64,000 bases of DNA from Phaseolus vulgaris (Eukaryota; Streptophyta; Magnoliopsida; Fabales; Fabaceae). Position 1 is the stretch's first letter. Each line of letters begins with the position of its first letter. The stretch lies in contig NC_023753.2 in assembly GCF_000499845.2 (NCBI RefSeq), positions 24,352,942 through 24,416,941 on the forward strand, read 5' to 3'. Position numbers and translations under genes: made by a program. Shown here in pieces: positions 37,421-49,189 of this stretch. The notes beneath the pieces are model-generated. The model did no database searches and was not told the origin of the DNA. It saw nothing but the letters and a program-made list of their open reading frames with translations.

Positions 37421-38044
37421 TAAACAAGTGATGGAAACCCAACCCTTGTGATTGGAGATCCCATGAATAAGGTTCATATGGGTAAAAACAAGTCACTTGT
37501 TAGTTCTGCTAGCACTAATATTGATTTAAAATCAATTTTTTCCATTCCTATGGTGTGTGTTAAAGTGCTAGATACTGCATTATCGAGAGGATAAACTTTG
37601 TGGTTAAAATTCTGAGGTAAAAGAGTTTTAACAATTTACAAAGTTTTTAATGATTTTCATATCCCTTATTGGTGGTGTATGATTTGCAGCATACGCTTGA
37701 TGAAATCACCTGTATGAGTGTCAAGTGGGGCGCTTGTATGAGATCTTGGCAAGATCTCTATAGCACTCATGAATACTGGGCACGCGCATGGCCTAGTAGC
37801 GCAACACAACGATAACAACAAGTAATGTGGGGGTGTATTGTGATTGATAAACCTCTAACACATACTAAGTGTTTTGGTTCATATAGCTTGTTATACCAAC
37901 TACACTATGTGTTACGTTCATCAATCTAAGACTGGTTCATATAGCTTGTTATACCAGATCTGATGCATTACATCTTAGATGAACCCAAAATCTTCTTTTT
38001 CTTTCTTTATCTCTATGTTTTGTCTTTTGCAATATGTGGGGGAT

Positions 38045-38762
38045 TGTTGTAAAACAAAATGTGGTATTGCAAAATAATAAACGAAAAAACAGAGTGTGAT
38101 TTTGTAAAATAAAACAGAGTTTGTGGAAAAACCCTAACGTTCTTCAGTACCGTTGGAGGAGATCGCGGAAGTTCAGCAAAGACTGGATCTACGCCGAGAG
38201 TGTCGCGCGACGTAGGACCCTCTATCGAGAATTGTGACCGCACGACTGGGATCGTTCACGCCTTCGCACTGCTGGTCTTGCGGAATCTTGATAACGTTGC
38301 AGAACATTGCAAGAGTCGTGGGTGGTTGGCTCCTTCCTTCATGCAAATCTTCCTCCATCTTCGGCGGTCGTGACCTCTCTCAACTAGGGTTTGACACTGC
38401 GGTAGTTGTGGGTTCTCCATTTATAAATACCGCATCCATTTGCTTCAGAAAAACGCATCTCTCACTTACACTTCTTCTCTTCTTTATTTTGACACTGTGT
38501 GTGCACTGTTCATCTTCTTCTCTTCCTCCGCATCACTCTTTATCCATTTTATTTTCTTTTACTTTATAATTAATTTTCTGGGTTTATTGGGTATTACTCT
38601 TTTAAGAGTAACTTGCTAGTTCTGATCCTCGGACATTACCGGAAAGTTTCTGTTGTATCCAGGGGGACTTGCGCAATACACCGTGGATAAGTCCTTACGA
38701 ATAGTGATTACTTACGCCTTGAAAAATCAATTTTGTTCGTTTTTAAAGCCTCAATTACTACA
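38045..38762 (+). repeat. Right LTR of copia element 1
   Basis: It starts TGTTGTAAAAC directly after the GTGGGGGAT polypurine tract and ends CTACA. It matches the left LTR, with a TATA box (TATAAATACCGC) at about 38420. The many single-base differences show the insertion is not recent. Confidence 0.9.
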
Positions 38763-40086
38763 ATAAATAATAACAACCGGTAAAATAGACTTTAATATTA
38801 TATTATAAAGTATATTTAACTTAAAAAAAATTATTGATAAAACAAAGTTTATATGTCAATATCTCTATTCAATATAATCTAGTATGCAAGATCCTTAATA
38901 AATGTTGATGACCCGAGAATTTGTAAGAAGATGATTTATGAATTTCCAAAACCGATGGTGGAATATTATAGTATTCTTTCGATATTTTAGTTTAATAATA
39001 AATAATCACAATTCCTACCCTTTTACAACATCAACATAGTTCCTGGAGAGTAGACAAGTTGTTGTTTACTATTTCCTAAGTTACCCACATGGCTTTCACT
39101 CAAACTCACAGATAGCAAGGACTCATTAATATCCATTTCGTTGTTTAGAGTGGATAGAACAGGAAAATAAGGAAAACAAAAGAGAAAAGATAAAAAAAAA
39201 AGTGATGTATGTACTAGGTAATGTTATAAAAAAAACAAAGTACATAAAAATATAATTTAAAAAATTGTGAGTGATTATTCATATTTTTCAATGTCAAACG
39301 TGGTCTTTTAATATTACATTTAATAATATCTTTGTGAAAAAAATACTACGTGACTCTGTATTTTGAAAAAAAAAAAACTATAATAGTAATTAAATAATAA
39401 ATAATAGTTGGTTTTATGATGTGGTGTGTTTTTAAAATATGTGTGTTTTAGAGGTAGCGTATTGTATTGGTATGGACCGAACAGTCAATACCATTGATCG
39501 GTCTCCTTGATCGAGTTCAGCACACCCGTACAAGCTGACCGATACACCCAATCCATTAATGCTGAAATCAAGGTTAATAAAGCCAAATCACCATTAAGAA
39601 CTAGATAATAGTCCCTAAGTGTGATCCACTCCACTAATCTGGCCCAATAAGGTAAACTCATTAAAATAATATAAATAGCGCATATTCCAAGAACAAGGTA
39701 CGTCATACCCCTTTTACTGACTTGAGCGTCGAAGTGCCTTCTGCTGGTTCACCTGGGATAGAGCGACCGAGATCTGAAGGAGTAGCATCAAGGCGAGAAC
39801 GACCACACTGAAGCTCTAATAGTTTGCTTGAAGGAAGGAAGAAGACGAAGTCAGTCAATAGTTTTCTAGGTCCCATATCTCTAACATGAACATATATATA
39901 ATATAATATAATATAAAAATATTATGTTACCATTTAGCTTTTGTTTTAATTTATAAATAGGATATTTGGTTAGTTTGTTTTCATAAAACTTGTATCTCTT
40001 TATCATTATTCTTTTTAAGTTCTCTCTAAGGTAAATAGATTGAAATTTTGTGTGTTTCTAGAATTTAGAAGTAGTGATAGAAAATT
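38763..40086. other. Spacer with an LTR-like fragment
   Basis: No gene is present. The only structured part is the LTR-like fragment at 39463-39886 (separate entry). The rest is AT-rich sequence without recognisable features. Confidence 0.5.
39463..39886 (+). repeat. Possible LTR fragment of another retroelement
   Basis: This island of higher GC (for example GACTTGAGCGTCGAAGTGCC at 39720) contrasts with its AT-rich surroundings. It has a TATA-like AATATAAATAGCG near 39667, starts near TGTATTGG and ends near CTAACA, consistent with TG...CA termini. The GAGCGTCG phrase resembles LTR leaders of plant Ty3/gypsy or TRIM elements as I recall them. No target duplication was found, so the ends are tentative. 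Confidence 0.4.
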
Positions 40087-40091
40087 TATAC

Positions 40092-41894
40092 TGTTGAAGA
40101 TGGTTGCTGCCTTCAAGATTGTGTTTGATGTTGACTTATGTGTAGTGTTTGATGAAGACTTATATGTACATTTCATTTGTATTTTGCTTTGCTTTAAGTA
40201 TGTCTTAGGTAGTGCTTAGAGGTTGTCTAAGAGTGGGCTTTTTGCTGAGTAACTCACCTCATAACCACTGGCCATGTGATAAGAACAAGCATAAGTTTTC
40301 TTAAACTGTTTTTCACATGTTTTACACAAAAACACGTTTACTGCATAAAAATAAATCTGTTCTTTTCTAAATAAACAGATTCATTTTTTTCACTGATGCC
40401 TTGGCTAAGTCTTGTAAAAATTAGATTTTGTGCATCAGGTATTTTGACTAAGTCTTCTTCTTTTCAAAACGATTGAGTTTTAAATAGTTAAACTTTCTCT
40501 GTTTTCGTTTTGAAAAAATAAATCTGTTCATCTGTAAATGAATAGATTCTTTTTGTCTCTGGTGCCATGTCAAGCTTAAACGTTTTTCAGTTTTATCTCA
40601 GCACCAGAATGGTTGACTAAGTCTCCTCACTTAACAAATTCTCTAACTACTTTTGAAAATAAATCTGTTCATTTTATTTTCAATCTGTTCATTTTATAAC
40701 AGCTTTAACTGTTTTTTAAAATTCTGTTATAAGTTGGTTTTCTATAAAATGCAAACTTGTTTCCGAGTTTAAAACGAATTCATACATTTGCAAAAACAAG
40801 TTTTCACAGCAGAGAGTTAAGTGTTTACAAAGGATTAGCATTTGTTCTTCAAAGATTTAAAAAATCACAAAGTGCTTGTTCTTGGTTTGGTTCCAAAAGC
40901 TTGGTGTGAGGTGCTGCTACTGTTCTAGCAATCTTGCCTACTGGTTTAAGGCAAATCTTTGTATCCTCAATCAGGTGTAGTCGTTTCACTTCTCATTTCT
41001 TGTAATAGTTTGGTTGAACACTCTTCTTGATAGGTGTTCTTGAAGAGTGGGTGTGTGTGTGCTGAAATAGGTTTTTTCAGCAAGAGTACCTAAGTTCTTG
41101 TAGGTTTCAAGAACAGTGGGAATTGTACTTGGTTGTACTGTGTTTTAGTGATTTCCACCTGTTGTTGGTGAAGACTGGATGTAGCTCAGTTGAGTGAACC
41201 AGTATAACTGCCTGTGTTCATTCTCTCTCACTCTCAGCAATTTCGTTTCTGCATAATTGATAAAACAGCAAAGAAATAAATCTGTTCAATTGAAAATAAA
41301 TCTGTTCTTTCTGGGCACTGTGCATACTGTTCTTGATTTCTGAAAAAGTTGTTTGAATCTGATAAGAACATATATAATCAGCTAAAAGCCATTGGAACAG
41401 ATTGACTGTGATAGGTTGCTCAAGAAACTGTCAAAGCTATTAATTGAACCTTAACCAATTGCTTAAAGTTGAAGCTTGCTGTTATGTGATTCATTGTTCT
41501 TAATTTCTGGAAAATTGCTTGACATCAAGAAGAACACTCATAGTCTGTTAAAAGCCACTGGAACAAGTTGTTTGCAAAGGTCACTCAATTAATTAGCATG
41601 CTATCAATTGAACCTTAATCACTTGCTTGAAATTGAAGCTTGCTGTTTTGTGTTTCACTGTTTTTCAATCTGATATCTGTGTGTGTGCATCTGGAAAATC
41701 TATCTGCATAGTCTTGTGATTAACCTTGCTGTATTAAAAGCGTTTCAAACAAAAACAGTGCTGAAATAAATCTGTTCATTTTCACATAAATCGATTTATT
41801 TTCTGTAAAACTGGGTTAAACATTGTTTCTGCGAGAAAGTTTTAAAAGGTCAATTCACCCCCCCTCTTGAACTTTGGCACTATTAAACCCAACA
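40092..41894 (+). mobile_element. Solo LTR of Sirevirus-like copia type
   Basis: The segment starts TGTTGAAGATGG, ends CCCAACA, and is flanked by the 5-bp direct repeat TATAC (40087-40091 and 41895-41899). This is what unequal recombination between two LTRs of one element leaves behind. The 3' end has AATTCACCCCCCCTCTTGA just before the terminus, and GAAGACTGGATGTAGCTC with GAACCAGTATAA at 41170-41205. Both phrases recur in the inverted LTR at 55974-57041. At 1,803 bp it is long for an LTR. It contains paired AAATAAATCTGTTCATTT-like motifs (see findings). There are no coding domains. The Sirevirus assignment rests on these end sequences, from memory. Confidence 0.85.
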
Positions 41895-41899
41895 TATAC

Positions 41900-44800
41900 C
41901 AATTATTATTGGATAATTATCCGATACTAACCATGAAAAATAGGACAAAAACAAGAATGAATGATTGAATTGTGTTTTATTTATTTTTTAAATATTTGCA
42001 ATGTATTATCTGATGTTATATGGTCAAATGATAGTTTTACTTGTCAGACGATCTGTCAAGTAAATAATTCATAAAATTATGATACTTTTTGTTAGTTAGA
42101 GTTAAATAACATGCAATTTAAAGAAATAAAGATAAGAAATACACCATTTTTTATATTGGTTCATCTATTAACGAACACTATGTCTTGTTCTTAATCAACT
42201 CATTGAGTTCCACTAGGTAGATTAACATTGTCAATATACAAACAAGTATTATTTGAACCTCACTCACTCTTGATTAAAAGTAAATATTAATTGGAATACA
42301 GTCACTCCTAACTACATAGTCACTTCCAGCTAATAGAGAGTATTATTTGGAATGCAACAACACTTGCCTAAATATAGATTACTATTTGAAATGCTATCAC
42401 TCTTAGCTACGACAAAGAGGTTTACAAAAAATGTGATATAAAATATCACATGTTCACTCACTAAAAGGTTATAGCGTCTTAAGACACATGAAAAAGGTTA
42501 TTACTTTTCTAGATTGCTCTTGAACAGGAACAATGTTTATCCTCACAGTTTCAAGGCTAAGAAACTTTAAATCTTGTGCTCGTTCTTGTAACAATATTTT
42601 TTTTACCTTCCTTTTTTAGAGAGATCTTCTATATAAAGAGCTTGAGAAGAAAAGAGTCATTGCACATCCTTTGTAGTCGCTGTGATGGTCTTTTTCTACC
42701 ATGAGTTCTTCCTATGTCTAAGCACACTTTAAAGCTTCATATGTATGGACAAGTGACTTCTTTCCATCTTTTGATCAAAGCGTATGGCTTGACACAACTC
42801 ATTGACTTCACAAAGTTAAATCTTACCTTTTCCAAAAATATCATTTGAATGAAGTAGCCCTCAATATGTTCTTCAAGGGATCTTGATGTTGATAAGGCAT
42901 TGCAAGATCTTCTTGAATGAATGAAGAAACATATACCTACAAACAAGCATAAAATAATCATTTATTAAAGTTTGACATGTACTATAAAATGTTTAAGGAT
43001 TGCCTCTCTAAAAAAAAGTATATTTGAAACTTATTTTACTAAGTATATTCGTTTGTATTTGTTTGAGCAAAAACTTATGAGATAATGCATGTGAATAACA
43101 TTTATGTTTGTCAGACGAAACACATTTTAAGCCGCATTTGTATTTATCCAATCAAACAACTTGTGTCTCTTGGACTAAAATAGATCCACTCTATTTGACA
43201 TAATCCGAAACACAAAATTATATTTTATACTTAGTTATTTAAACATAAAAACCAACCAAATGGTCTATTTGAAGTTAAATCTAACAATTATTTTTATATT
43301 CCTCATATCCCATACGAAACATTACTAAATGGGTTTGAAAGCATGCTTTTTTTACGGTTTAGAACTTTTAGGAATGGGAAAGAGACTCTAAAAAATGAAG
43401 GACATGGAATTTTACAACAAAAACAGTTATGCACGAAGTTTGACATAGCTTAATTTTGCAGATAGCAGAGGTAGGGAAAACCCCATTTGGGTTCCATACA
43501 AAATTGGAAGTGGAGTAATAACCATGCGATGAGGGTTATTGCATGTTTGACCTTTTAGACGACAAAAATGGTGTTGGTGTGGTGCATTTTAATGATGAAA
43601 AGTTATTTGCTCCATTAGGGCATTTGGTTCATGGCCTAAAGAAAACAAGAATAGTGACAATTGGTTTTGACATTCAGGTGTTGATGGCAGCACTTGTATG
43701 CATGTGTGAGTCTCTGTATAATTACTTCTTCATCTTCCATAGCACGCTTAAGGGCCCATTCCCTTTTTGTCCCTTTCTTCACTTTCCTCTTTCTCATTTT
43801 AAATTATTAGTTAACTCCAACTCCTCTTTTTATCCTTTTCTTTGTTTTGCTTAATTCTTTTTCTTTTGCATAACTTATGAAACAATCTAACACAGTCACA
43901 CTCACTAAACTTATAATCAAACAATCACTTCAAATAGTTCTTTGGTCCAATTCCATTCAAAATTAAATTGACTCCTCAGATGAATTATGATGGAAGAGAC
44001 TTTTTAGTACGAGTTTAATGATTCAATTGCGTAAATTAAAATAGAGCATTTAAGTGTGATAAAAGCTTCATCTTATTAATATTGTAGGTTAAAATTAAGT
44101 CTAAATTCAAATTATAAGATGATATACAAATCTATCTTAAAAAAATTTGTTAGATTTTCTAATCTTCACTATTTAATTATGCGTTTGAGATATCATAGTA
44201 ATTAAGAATAATGGACGTGTTTGTTTAAATTTAAATGAATAATTTTTAATTAATTAATTTTTAAAAGATTATATATTTCAGAGGTAGATAGATTTTTTTT
44301 ATTAAAAATAATAGAAAACTAGTTATTTTTAAAATAAACAGATTAGACAAAAATAAAATGTCAAAATATTTTTAATATATTAAATAATTATTTATTTTAA
44401 AAAAATTGATCAAATGTAAATTTTATAAATTAATTTGTAAGATAGGATTAAGTGAAAATGTAAATTATAAAAAAAACTCAATTCGACATCGGTATATATT
44501 TGAAAATAATAATAATAATTATTGTAAAATATAATGATTTTTATAAGATTTATTTGTAATTTTTTTTTATGTGAAGATTATTTCCATAAAATTTTAAATT
44601 AAGTAAAATATGAGATTAATTATTTGAATATAATTTGGTTAAAGCATCATGAGAAACAACCTACACCTAAAGTTGTGAGAGTGGATCCGGTTACTCTACT
44701 GGGTGCCTGAAAAAAAGTTTGTGTGATTCAGTTGCACGTACAAATACAGACATGCTTTTATTTTTAGTCCTTTTAGCTTAAGATTTCGTAATCTTTTTTA

Positions 44801-46020
44801 CTTATTGTGCAAATCCTATATTAATCTTTACCTTAATCACTTTATTCCTAGGTATAAACAAGATACCTACAATTAGCTAATCAAATGTTTCCGTGGCATC
44901 AAATGCATGGATCACACTAGACAAAGGAATCTCACGTCATCATTTTATGGGTCCGTTTTTTGCCCAAAAAATCAGGGATGTCAAAAGAAGGAAAGAATAT
45001 GCTAGTTGGTTTTGCGTGTAGAACGCATTAATGATAGTAATTTATTGTTCACGTTTGTTTCTTACAATTCATTTTCAATTAAAGTTAGTACCTATAAAAA
45101 AAACTGAATATAATAACTTTTTATGACAATTGTTGGAGAACCCACGTCTTAGACATTTAATAATATAAGAGAAGGTAAATCTTAACCATAATTTGTTGAG
45201 TGGTTATTTTTTATTGGATTATTATCATACCATTCATAAATATATAGCTATACACAGTTGACCATTGATAGGTCTCGACGGGAGAGAGTGTATTAGAGAT
45301 CCACATGTAGATACAAAATTTACCTTATAAACTAATTTAATAAAATTAAGTTAGATTTAAAGTTTATTTTCTAATAAAATTTGAATCTAAAATTTAACAT
45401 AATATCAAACATGTATAGTGAATAAACAAAGATCACGTGTGACTCATCCTAGATTCAGAATGAAACATCTCAAATATATATTGTCCTAACACTTGTCTGT
45501 CACATTAATACATCATTGTTCTCTAGAGAAAGCTAAATTTATTCTTTAATTTGAATGGTTTTTATGTTTAGATTGTTGGAATTTTGAGTGTTGAATGGAT
45601 TTGATAATTCTAAAAGGTTGATGTGTTTGAAATGTTGATTATTTCAAAAAATATAAAAGTCTTTCATTGATTAGCTTCTTCTCTAAAAAAATTACATAGC
45701 AAGATACCCTTTACACTTTCAATATATTTATCATAATTGAATTGAAATATATCAAAGAGAAGCAGTAGGATGGAATTGATAATGATAGGTTTAATTTTGT
45801 TTGAGAATTCTTTGACGTAATGAATAGTGTAACAAAAGTTTTTGACATTTTTAGCTAGCTATCAAAAGCCTTTAATGGGATAAACAAGGATGTCCCTTAA
45901 GTAAGGTACACGTGCAACTTACCACTCATAATTTAGTAAAAAAAAAACAAAAATGATTTTTTGACACCATACTCCACCCAACATCCCAATAAATATTAAT
46001 ATTTTAATTATTTATAATTT
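41900..46020. other. Intergenic stretch, no gene recognised
   Basis: At 42230-42420 there are three or four loose ~45-bp repeats with the phrase TATTTGGAATGCAATCACT and AGCTACA, perhaps from an old retroelement. The open frame at 43543-43854 (starting MFDLLDDKNGVGVVHFND) resembles no family I know; upstream sequence keeps no frame with it. The minus-strand frame at 42737-42961 is also unrecognised. From 43860 to 46000 only AT-rich noncoding sequence is seen. Confidence 0.45.
45950..46020. repeat. Left half of a fold-back element split by copia element 2
   Basis: The sequence TGATTTTTTGACACC followed by ATAAATATTAATATTT on the plus strand is matched, inverted, at 49190-49252, where AAATATTAATATTT is followed by GGTGTCAAAATATCA. 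The arms are about 50 bp and imperfect. Together they would be the terminal inverted repeats of a MITE of a few hundred bases, with copia element 2 inserted inside. Confidence 0.55.
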
Positions 46021-46023
46021 TTT

Positions 46024-46183
46024 TGTTGGTTATTACTTCTGATGTTATTATTATTAATTCTGATTTTATTACCTTTAAACTATTTTATTGTTATATTGCA
46101 TTAATGATCAGCAATATGCAATTACGTTCAATCAGTTGCTACAACCTTTTATCTTCTCTTAATTCCTTCAATTAGTTCCTACA
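46024..46183 (+). repeat. Left LTR of copia element 2, shortened
   Basis: This 160-bp LTR matches both ends of the 264-bp right LTR but lacks about 100 bases of its middle: after TTGCATTAATG the copies diverge, and they rejoin at CAATTACGTTCAATCAGTTG. It ends TCCTACA, two bases before the primer-binding site. Confidence 0.9.
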
Positions 46184-46227
46184 ACTGGTATCAAAGCCAA
46201 TCTGTTATCATAAACTCTATCCAATTA

Positions 46228-47224
46228 TTAGTCCCTATCATTGATGGAAAAAGTTACAATCGGTGGTGTGTGCAGATGAAAGTTTTGTTTGATTATCATG
46301 AGTTATGGGATGTCGTTGAGAGTGGAATGTTTGCATTAGCTGCTAATGCAACTAAGGCGCAACGAGTAGCGCATCGTGATCGGAAGAAGAAGGACAATAA
46401 GGCTTTGTATCTCATCCATCAAGGGATGAATGATGAGAAGTTTGAGCAGATAGAAGGAGCAACAACTGCCAGTGAGACTTGGACAATTTTGTCAAACAAT
46501 TATAAAGGTGATGATAAGATCAAAAGGGTGCGTCTTCAAACCCTAAGACGCAATATGAATTGTTGCAGATGGAAACCACAAAGACTATTGATGTCTATAT
46601 AAATAAAGTTCTTGCATTGACAAATCAGATGAAGACCAATGATGAAACAAATTCGGAGCAAGCAAAGGTGGAGAAGATTTTGAGATCTTTAACTCCTAGA
46701 TTTGAACATGTTGTTGCCGCAATTGAAGAGGCCAATGACATTTCAAAAATGACAGTAAGGTTATTGTTTGGTTCTCTATGAGCGCATGAGCAACAGATGA
46801 ATGAAAATAAAATTGAAAAACCAATTGAACAGGCTTTAGAAGCACAAGCCTCAATTGGTAGCTCCTATCATAAACATGATAGCTATTTCAGCAAAGGTCG
46901 TGGTGACCAGAATCATGGAGGCACTGGTCGTGGAGGACGAGGAGGCATTTATAATAAATCAAATGTTGAGTGTTATAATTGTCATAAACATGACCATTAT
47001 GCAAATGAGTGCAAATCAAAAGGTGATAATCATGCTTCCAATTGTGCTCAAGAAGATAGTAATCATGAACAAGAGGAAGATGGAGTCACTCTTGAAGCAC
47101 TTGCAGTTCAACCTGAAGCACCTGCAGTTCAACCTGAAGTTGTAATTCAACATGAAGTTGCAACTCCAATTGCAACTATGATGGAGCGACCAAGAATGCA
47201 ACAACGACAACCTGTACACCTTTA
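46228..47224 (+). pseudogene. Copia element 2 gag
   Basis: The reading begins near 46228 without a clear ATG (DGKSYNRWCVQMKVLFDY, ELWDVVESG). It shifts frame near 46540, then continues as TIDVYINKVLALTNQMK with LRSLTPRFEHVVAAIEE. A TGA interrupts at 46779. The last part holds a Gly/Arg-rich stretch and a CCHC knuckle CYNCHKHDHYANEC at about 46972-47013. It then runs into an acidic segment with an imperfect 8-residue repeat (EALAVQPE, EAPAVQPE) and stops at 47224. This acidic part is where the deleted protease and integrase should be. Confidence 0.85.
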
Positions 47225-48843
47225 AGATTGTGAAGTAAATCTTGATGATGAAGTTGATGACAATGGAGATTTAGTTCACTTTGTTTTTCTTGCAGATTCA
47301 GAACCCGTGAGACTTGCAGATGCCATTCAACACCCAAAATGGAAAGAGGCTATGAATGAAGAATTGATGGCGATTGAAAAAAACAATACATGGCAACTCA
47401 CTGATCTTCCAAAAGGACACAAAACAATTAATGTGAAGTGGGTGTACAAGATTAAAGTGAAAGCAAATGGTGAGATTGATAGATACAAGGCAAGGTTGGT
47501 GGCAAAGGGATTTGAGCAAAGAGAAGGCTATGGTTACGGAGAAATATTTTCTCCTGTAGCTCGAAATGGAAACAGTGAGATTAATCATTGCTTTAGCTGC
47601 ACAAAGGCAATGGAAAATTCACCAAATGGACGTCAAGTCTGCATTTCTAAATGGCCCACTTGATGAAGAAGTTTATGTAAAGCAGCCGCCGTGTTTCATA
47701 CAATCTGGCAAAGAGGAGAAGGTGTACAAACCAACTAAGGCTTTATATGGTCTTAAACAGGCACCAAGAGCTTGGAACAAAAGGATTGATTCATTTCTCC
47801 ATGCCACTGGATTAAAAAAATGTGCATCAGATCATGGTCTTTATGTAAAGACTAATGATTATGGAGATTTGCTAATTTTATGTCTTTATGTTGATGATGT
47901 GATTTTTACAAGAAGTAATCTCAAAATGATTGATGATTTCAAGCATATCATGATGAAGGAATTTGAGATGACTGATCTCGGTCTTATGTCCTACTTTTTG
48001 GGCATTGAAGTCATCCAAGGAGATGATGAAATCTTCATTCATCACAGGAAATTTGCTGATGAGTTTTTAAAGAAGTTTAAGATGAAGGATTCAAACCCAG
48101 TGAAAACTCCAATTGAAACTGGAATTAAGCTCACGAAGGAAGGTGATGGGCAAACTATAGATGCAACATACTTTAAGCAGATTGTTGGGAGCCTTAGATA
48201 TGTCACGTGTACTAGACCCGACATATGTTATGCGGTGGGATTGGTCAGTCGATACATGGAGTTACCTCGACAAGTTCACTTACAAGCTGTAAGGAGAATT
48301 ATGCGCTACATCAAAGGTACTACAACTTTTGGTCTATTTTACTCTTCATCTAAGAAGATTGAGATGGTCGGATACTCAGACAGTGATTGGGGTGGAGATT
48401 CAGACGAAAGTAAGAGCACTAGTGGTAATTGTTTTATGATCGGAAAGACTATTTGCTTGTGGTCATCAAAGAAACAGTCAATTGTTGCATTATCTACTTG
48501 TGAAGCTGAGTATGTAGCAGCAACAACAAGTGCTTGTCAATCAGTTTGGCTTAGCAATATCATGACTCAAATTGGTTTTAATCTAGATGTTACAATTAAG
48601 ATTTATGTTGATAATGTCTCTACAATTAATCTTGCAAAGAATCTGGTTTTTCATCAAAGAAGTAAACACATTGATATTCGATATCACTTCCTGCGAGATC
48701 AAGTTGGGAAGAACATGATCAAATTGGAATACTGCAGATCAGAAGATCAGATTGCAGATATTTTCACTAAGCCATTGAAGATCGATGTTTTCATCAGGTT
48801 AAGAGATATGTTGGGCATGAAGGTTGTTCCAAATCAGAATTAA
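47225..48843 (+). pseudogene. Copia element 2 reverse transcriptase / RNase H
   Basis: RT starts with PKWKEAMNEELMAIEKNNTW (about 47330) and KARLVAKGFEQREGYGYGE. One extra base near 47565 shifts the frame, after which 425 codons are open to 48843. They include WKIHQMDVKSAFLNGPLDEE, YGLKQAPRAWNKRID, the catalytic CLYVDDV, the connection segment, and RNase H motifs YSDSDWGGD, STCEAEYVAA, YVDN and RSKHIDIRYHFLRD, ending ADIFTKPL. The second frame is well preserved and could give a protein if translated from the ATG at 47566. The full polyprotein cannot form because of the shift and the missing protease and integrase. Confidence 0.9.
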
Positions 48844-48850
48844 GGGAGGA

Positions 48851-49114
48851 TGTTGGTTATTAATTCTGATTTTATTATTATTAATTCTGCTTTTATTACC
48901 CTTAAACTATTTTACCGTTACATTGCATTAATGGTCAACAGCGTACAAGCCTGTTAGTATTCCTATTTTATAGCTTCTAGTAATTGTAATTTTATTATAT
49001 ATACGATTGAGTAAATCAAAATGAATAAGATCAGTTTTGCAATTTTGTGCAATTACGTTCAATCAGTTGCTACAACCTTTTGCCTTCTCTTATTTCCTTC
49101 AATTAGTTCCTACA
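48851..49114 (+). repeat. Right LTR of copia element 2
   Basis: This 264-bp LTR begins TGTTGGTTATTAATTCTG directly after a GGGAGGA polypurine tract (48844-48850) and ends TTCCTACA. It is the fuller copy. The RNase H stop codon lies only a few bases before the polypurine tract, as usual for copia. Confidence 0.92.
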
Positions 49115-49189
49115 TTTTTTAATTTTAAAAATTATTTTAACATTTTGCATTTTAATTATATTTTTATTAAGATTTTTTTAAATTTTTTT

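Larger units (their letters stand above)
31752..38762 (+). mobile_element. Ty1/copia LTR retrotransposon, decayed, with nested insertion
   Basis: Two direct LTRs (about 31752-32446 and 38045-38762) enclose gag, protease, integrase, reverse transcriptase and RNase H readings in the copia order. A GTGGGGGAT purine tract lies just before the right LTR. Multiple stops and frameshifts, and a 1.06-kb insertion at 33871-34933, leave it unable to move by itself. The target-site duplication is uncertain: ATAAA occurs at 31756-31760 and at 38763-38767, which would fit if the left LTR has lost its first bases. The primer-binding site is not the usual TGGTATCAGAGC. Confidence 0.92.
46024..49114 (+). mobile_element. 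Ty1/copia element 2, internally deleted
   Basis: Direct LTRs (46024-46183 and 48851-49114) both start TGTTGGTTATTA and end TTCCTACA. The 5-bp flanks are TTTTT on both sides, consistent with a target duplication although of low complexity. A primer-binding site TGGTATCAAAGCC (46186) matches initiator Met-tRNA with one change. Only gag and the RT/RNase H end of pol remain. At 3.1 kb it is much shorter than a usual 4.5-5-kb copia element. Confidence 0.93.

Noticed and set aside
38763..38767. ATAAA as a firm target duplication of copia element 1
   Set aside because: The left LTR start is diverged and the flank does not lie exactly at a TG terminus, so it is kept only as a possibility.
43543..43854. 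103-codon plus-strand frame starting MFDLLDDKNG
   Set aside because: No recognisable domain, no upstream promoter or splice context, and the second half turns into low-complexity hydrophobic sequence.
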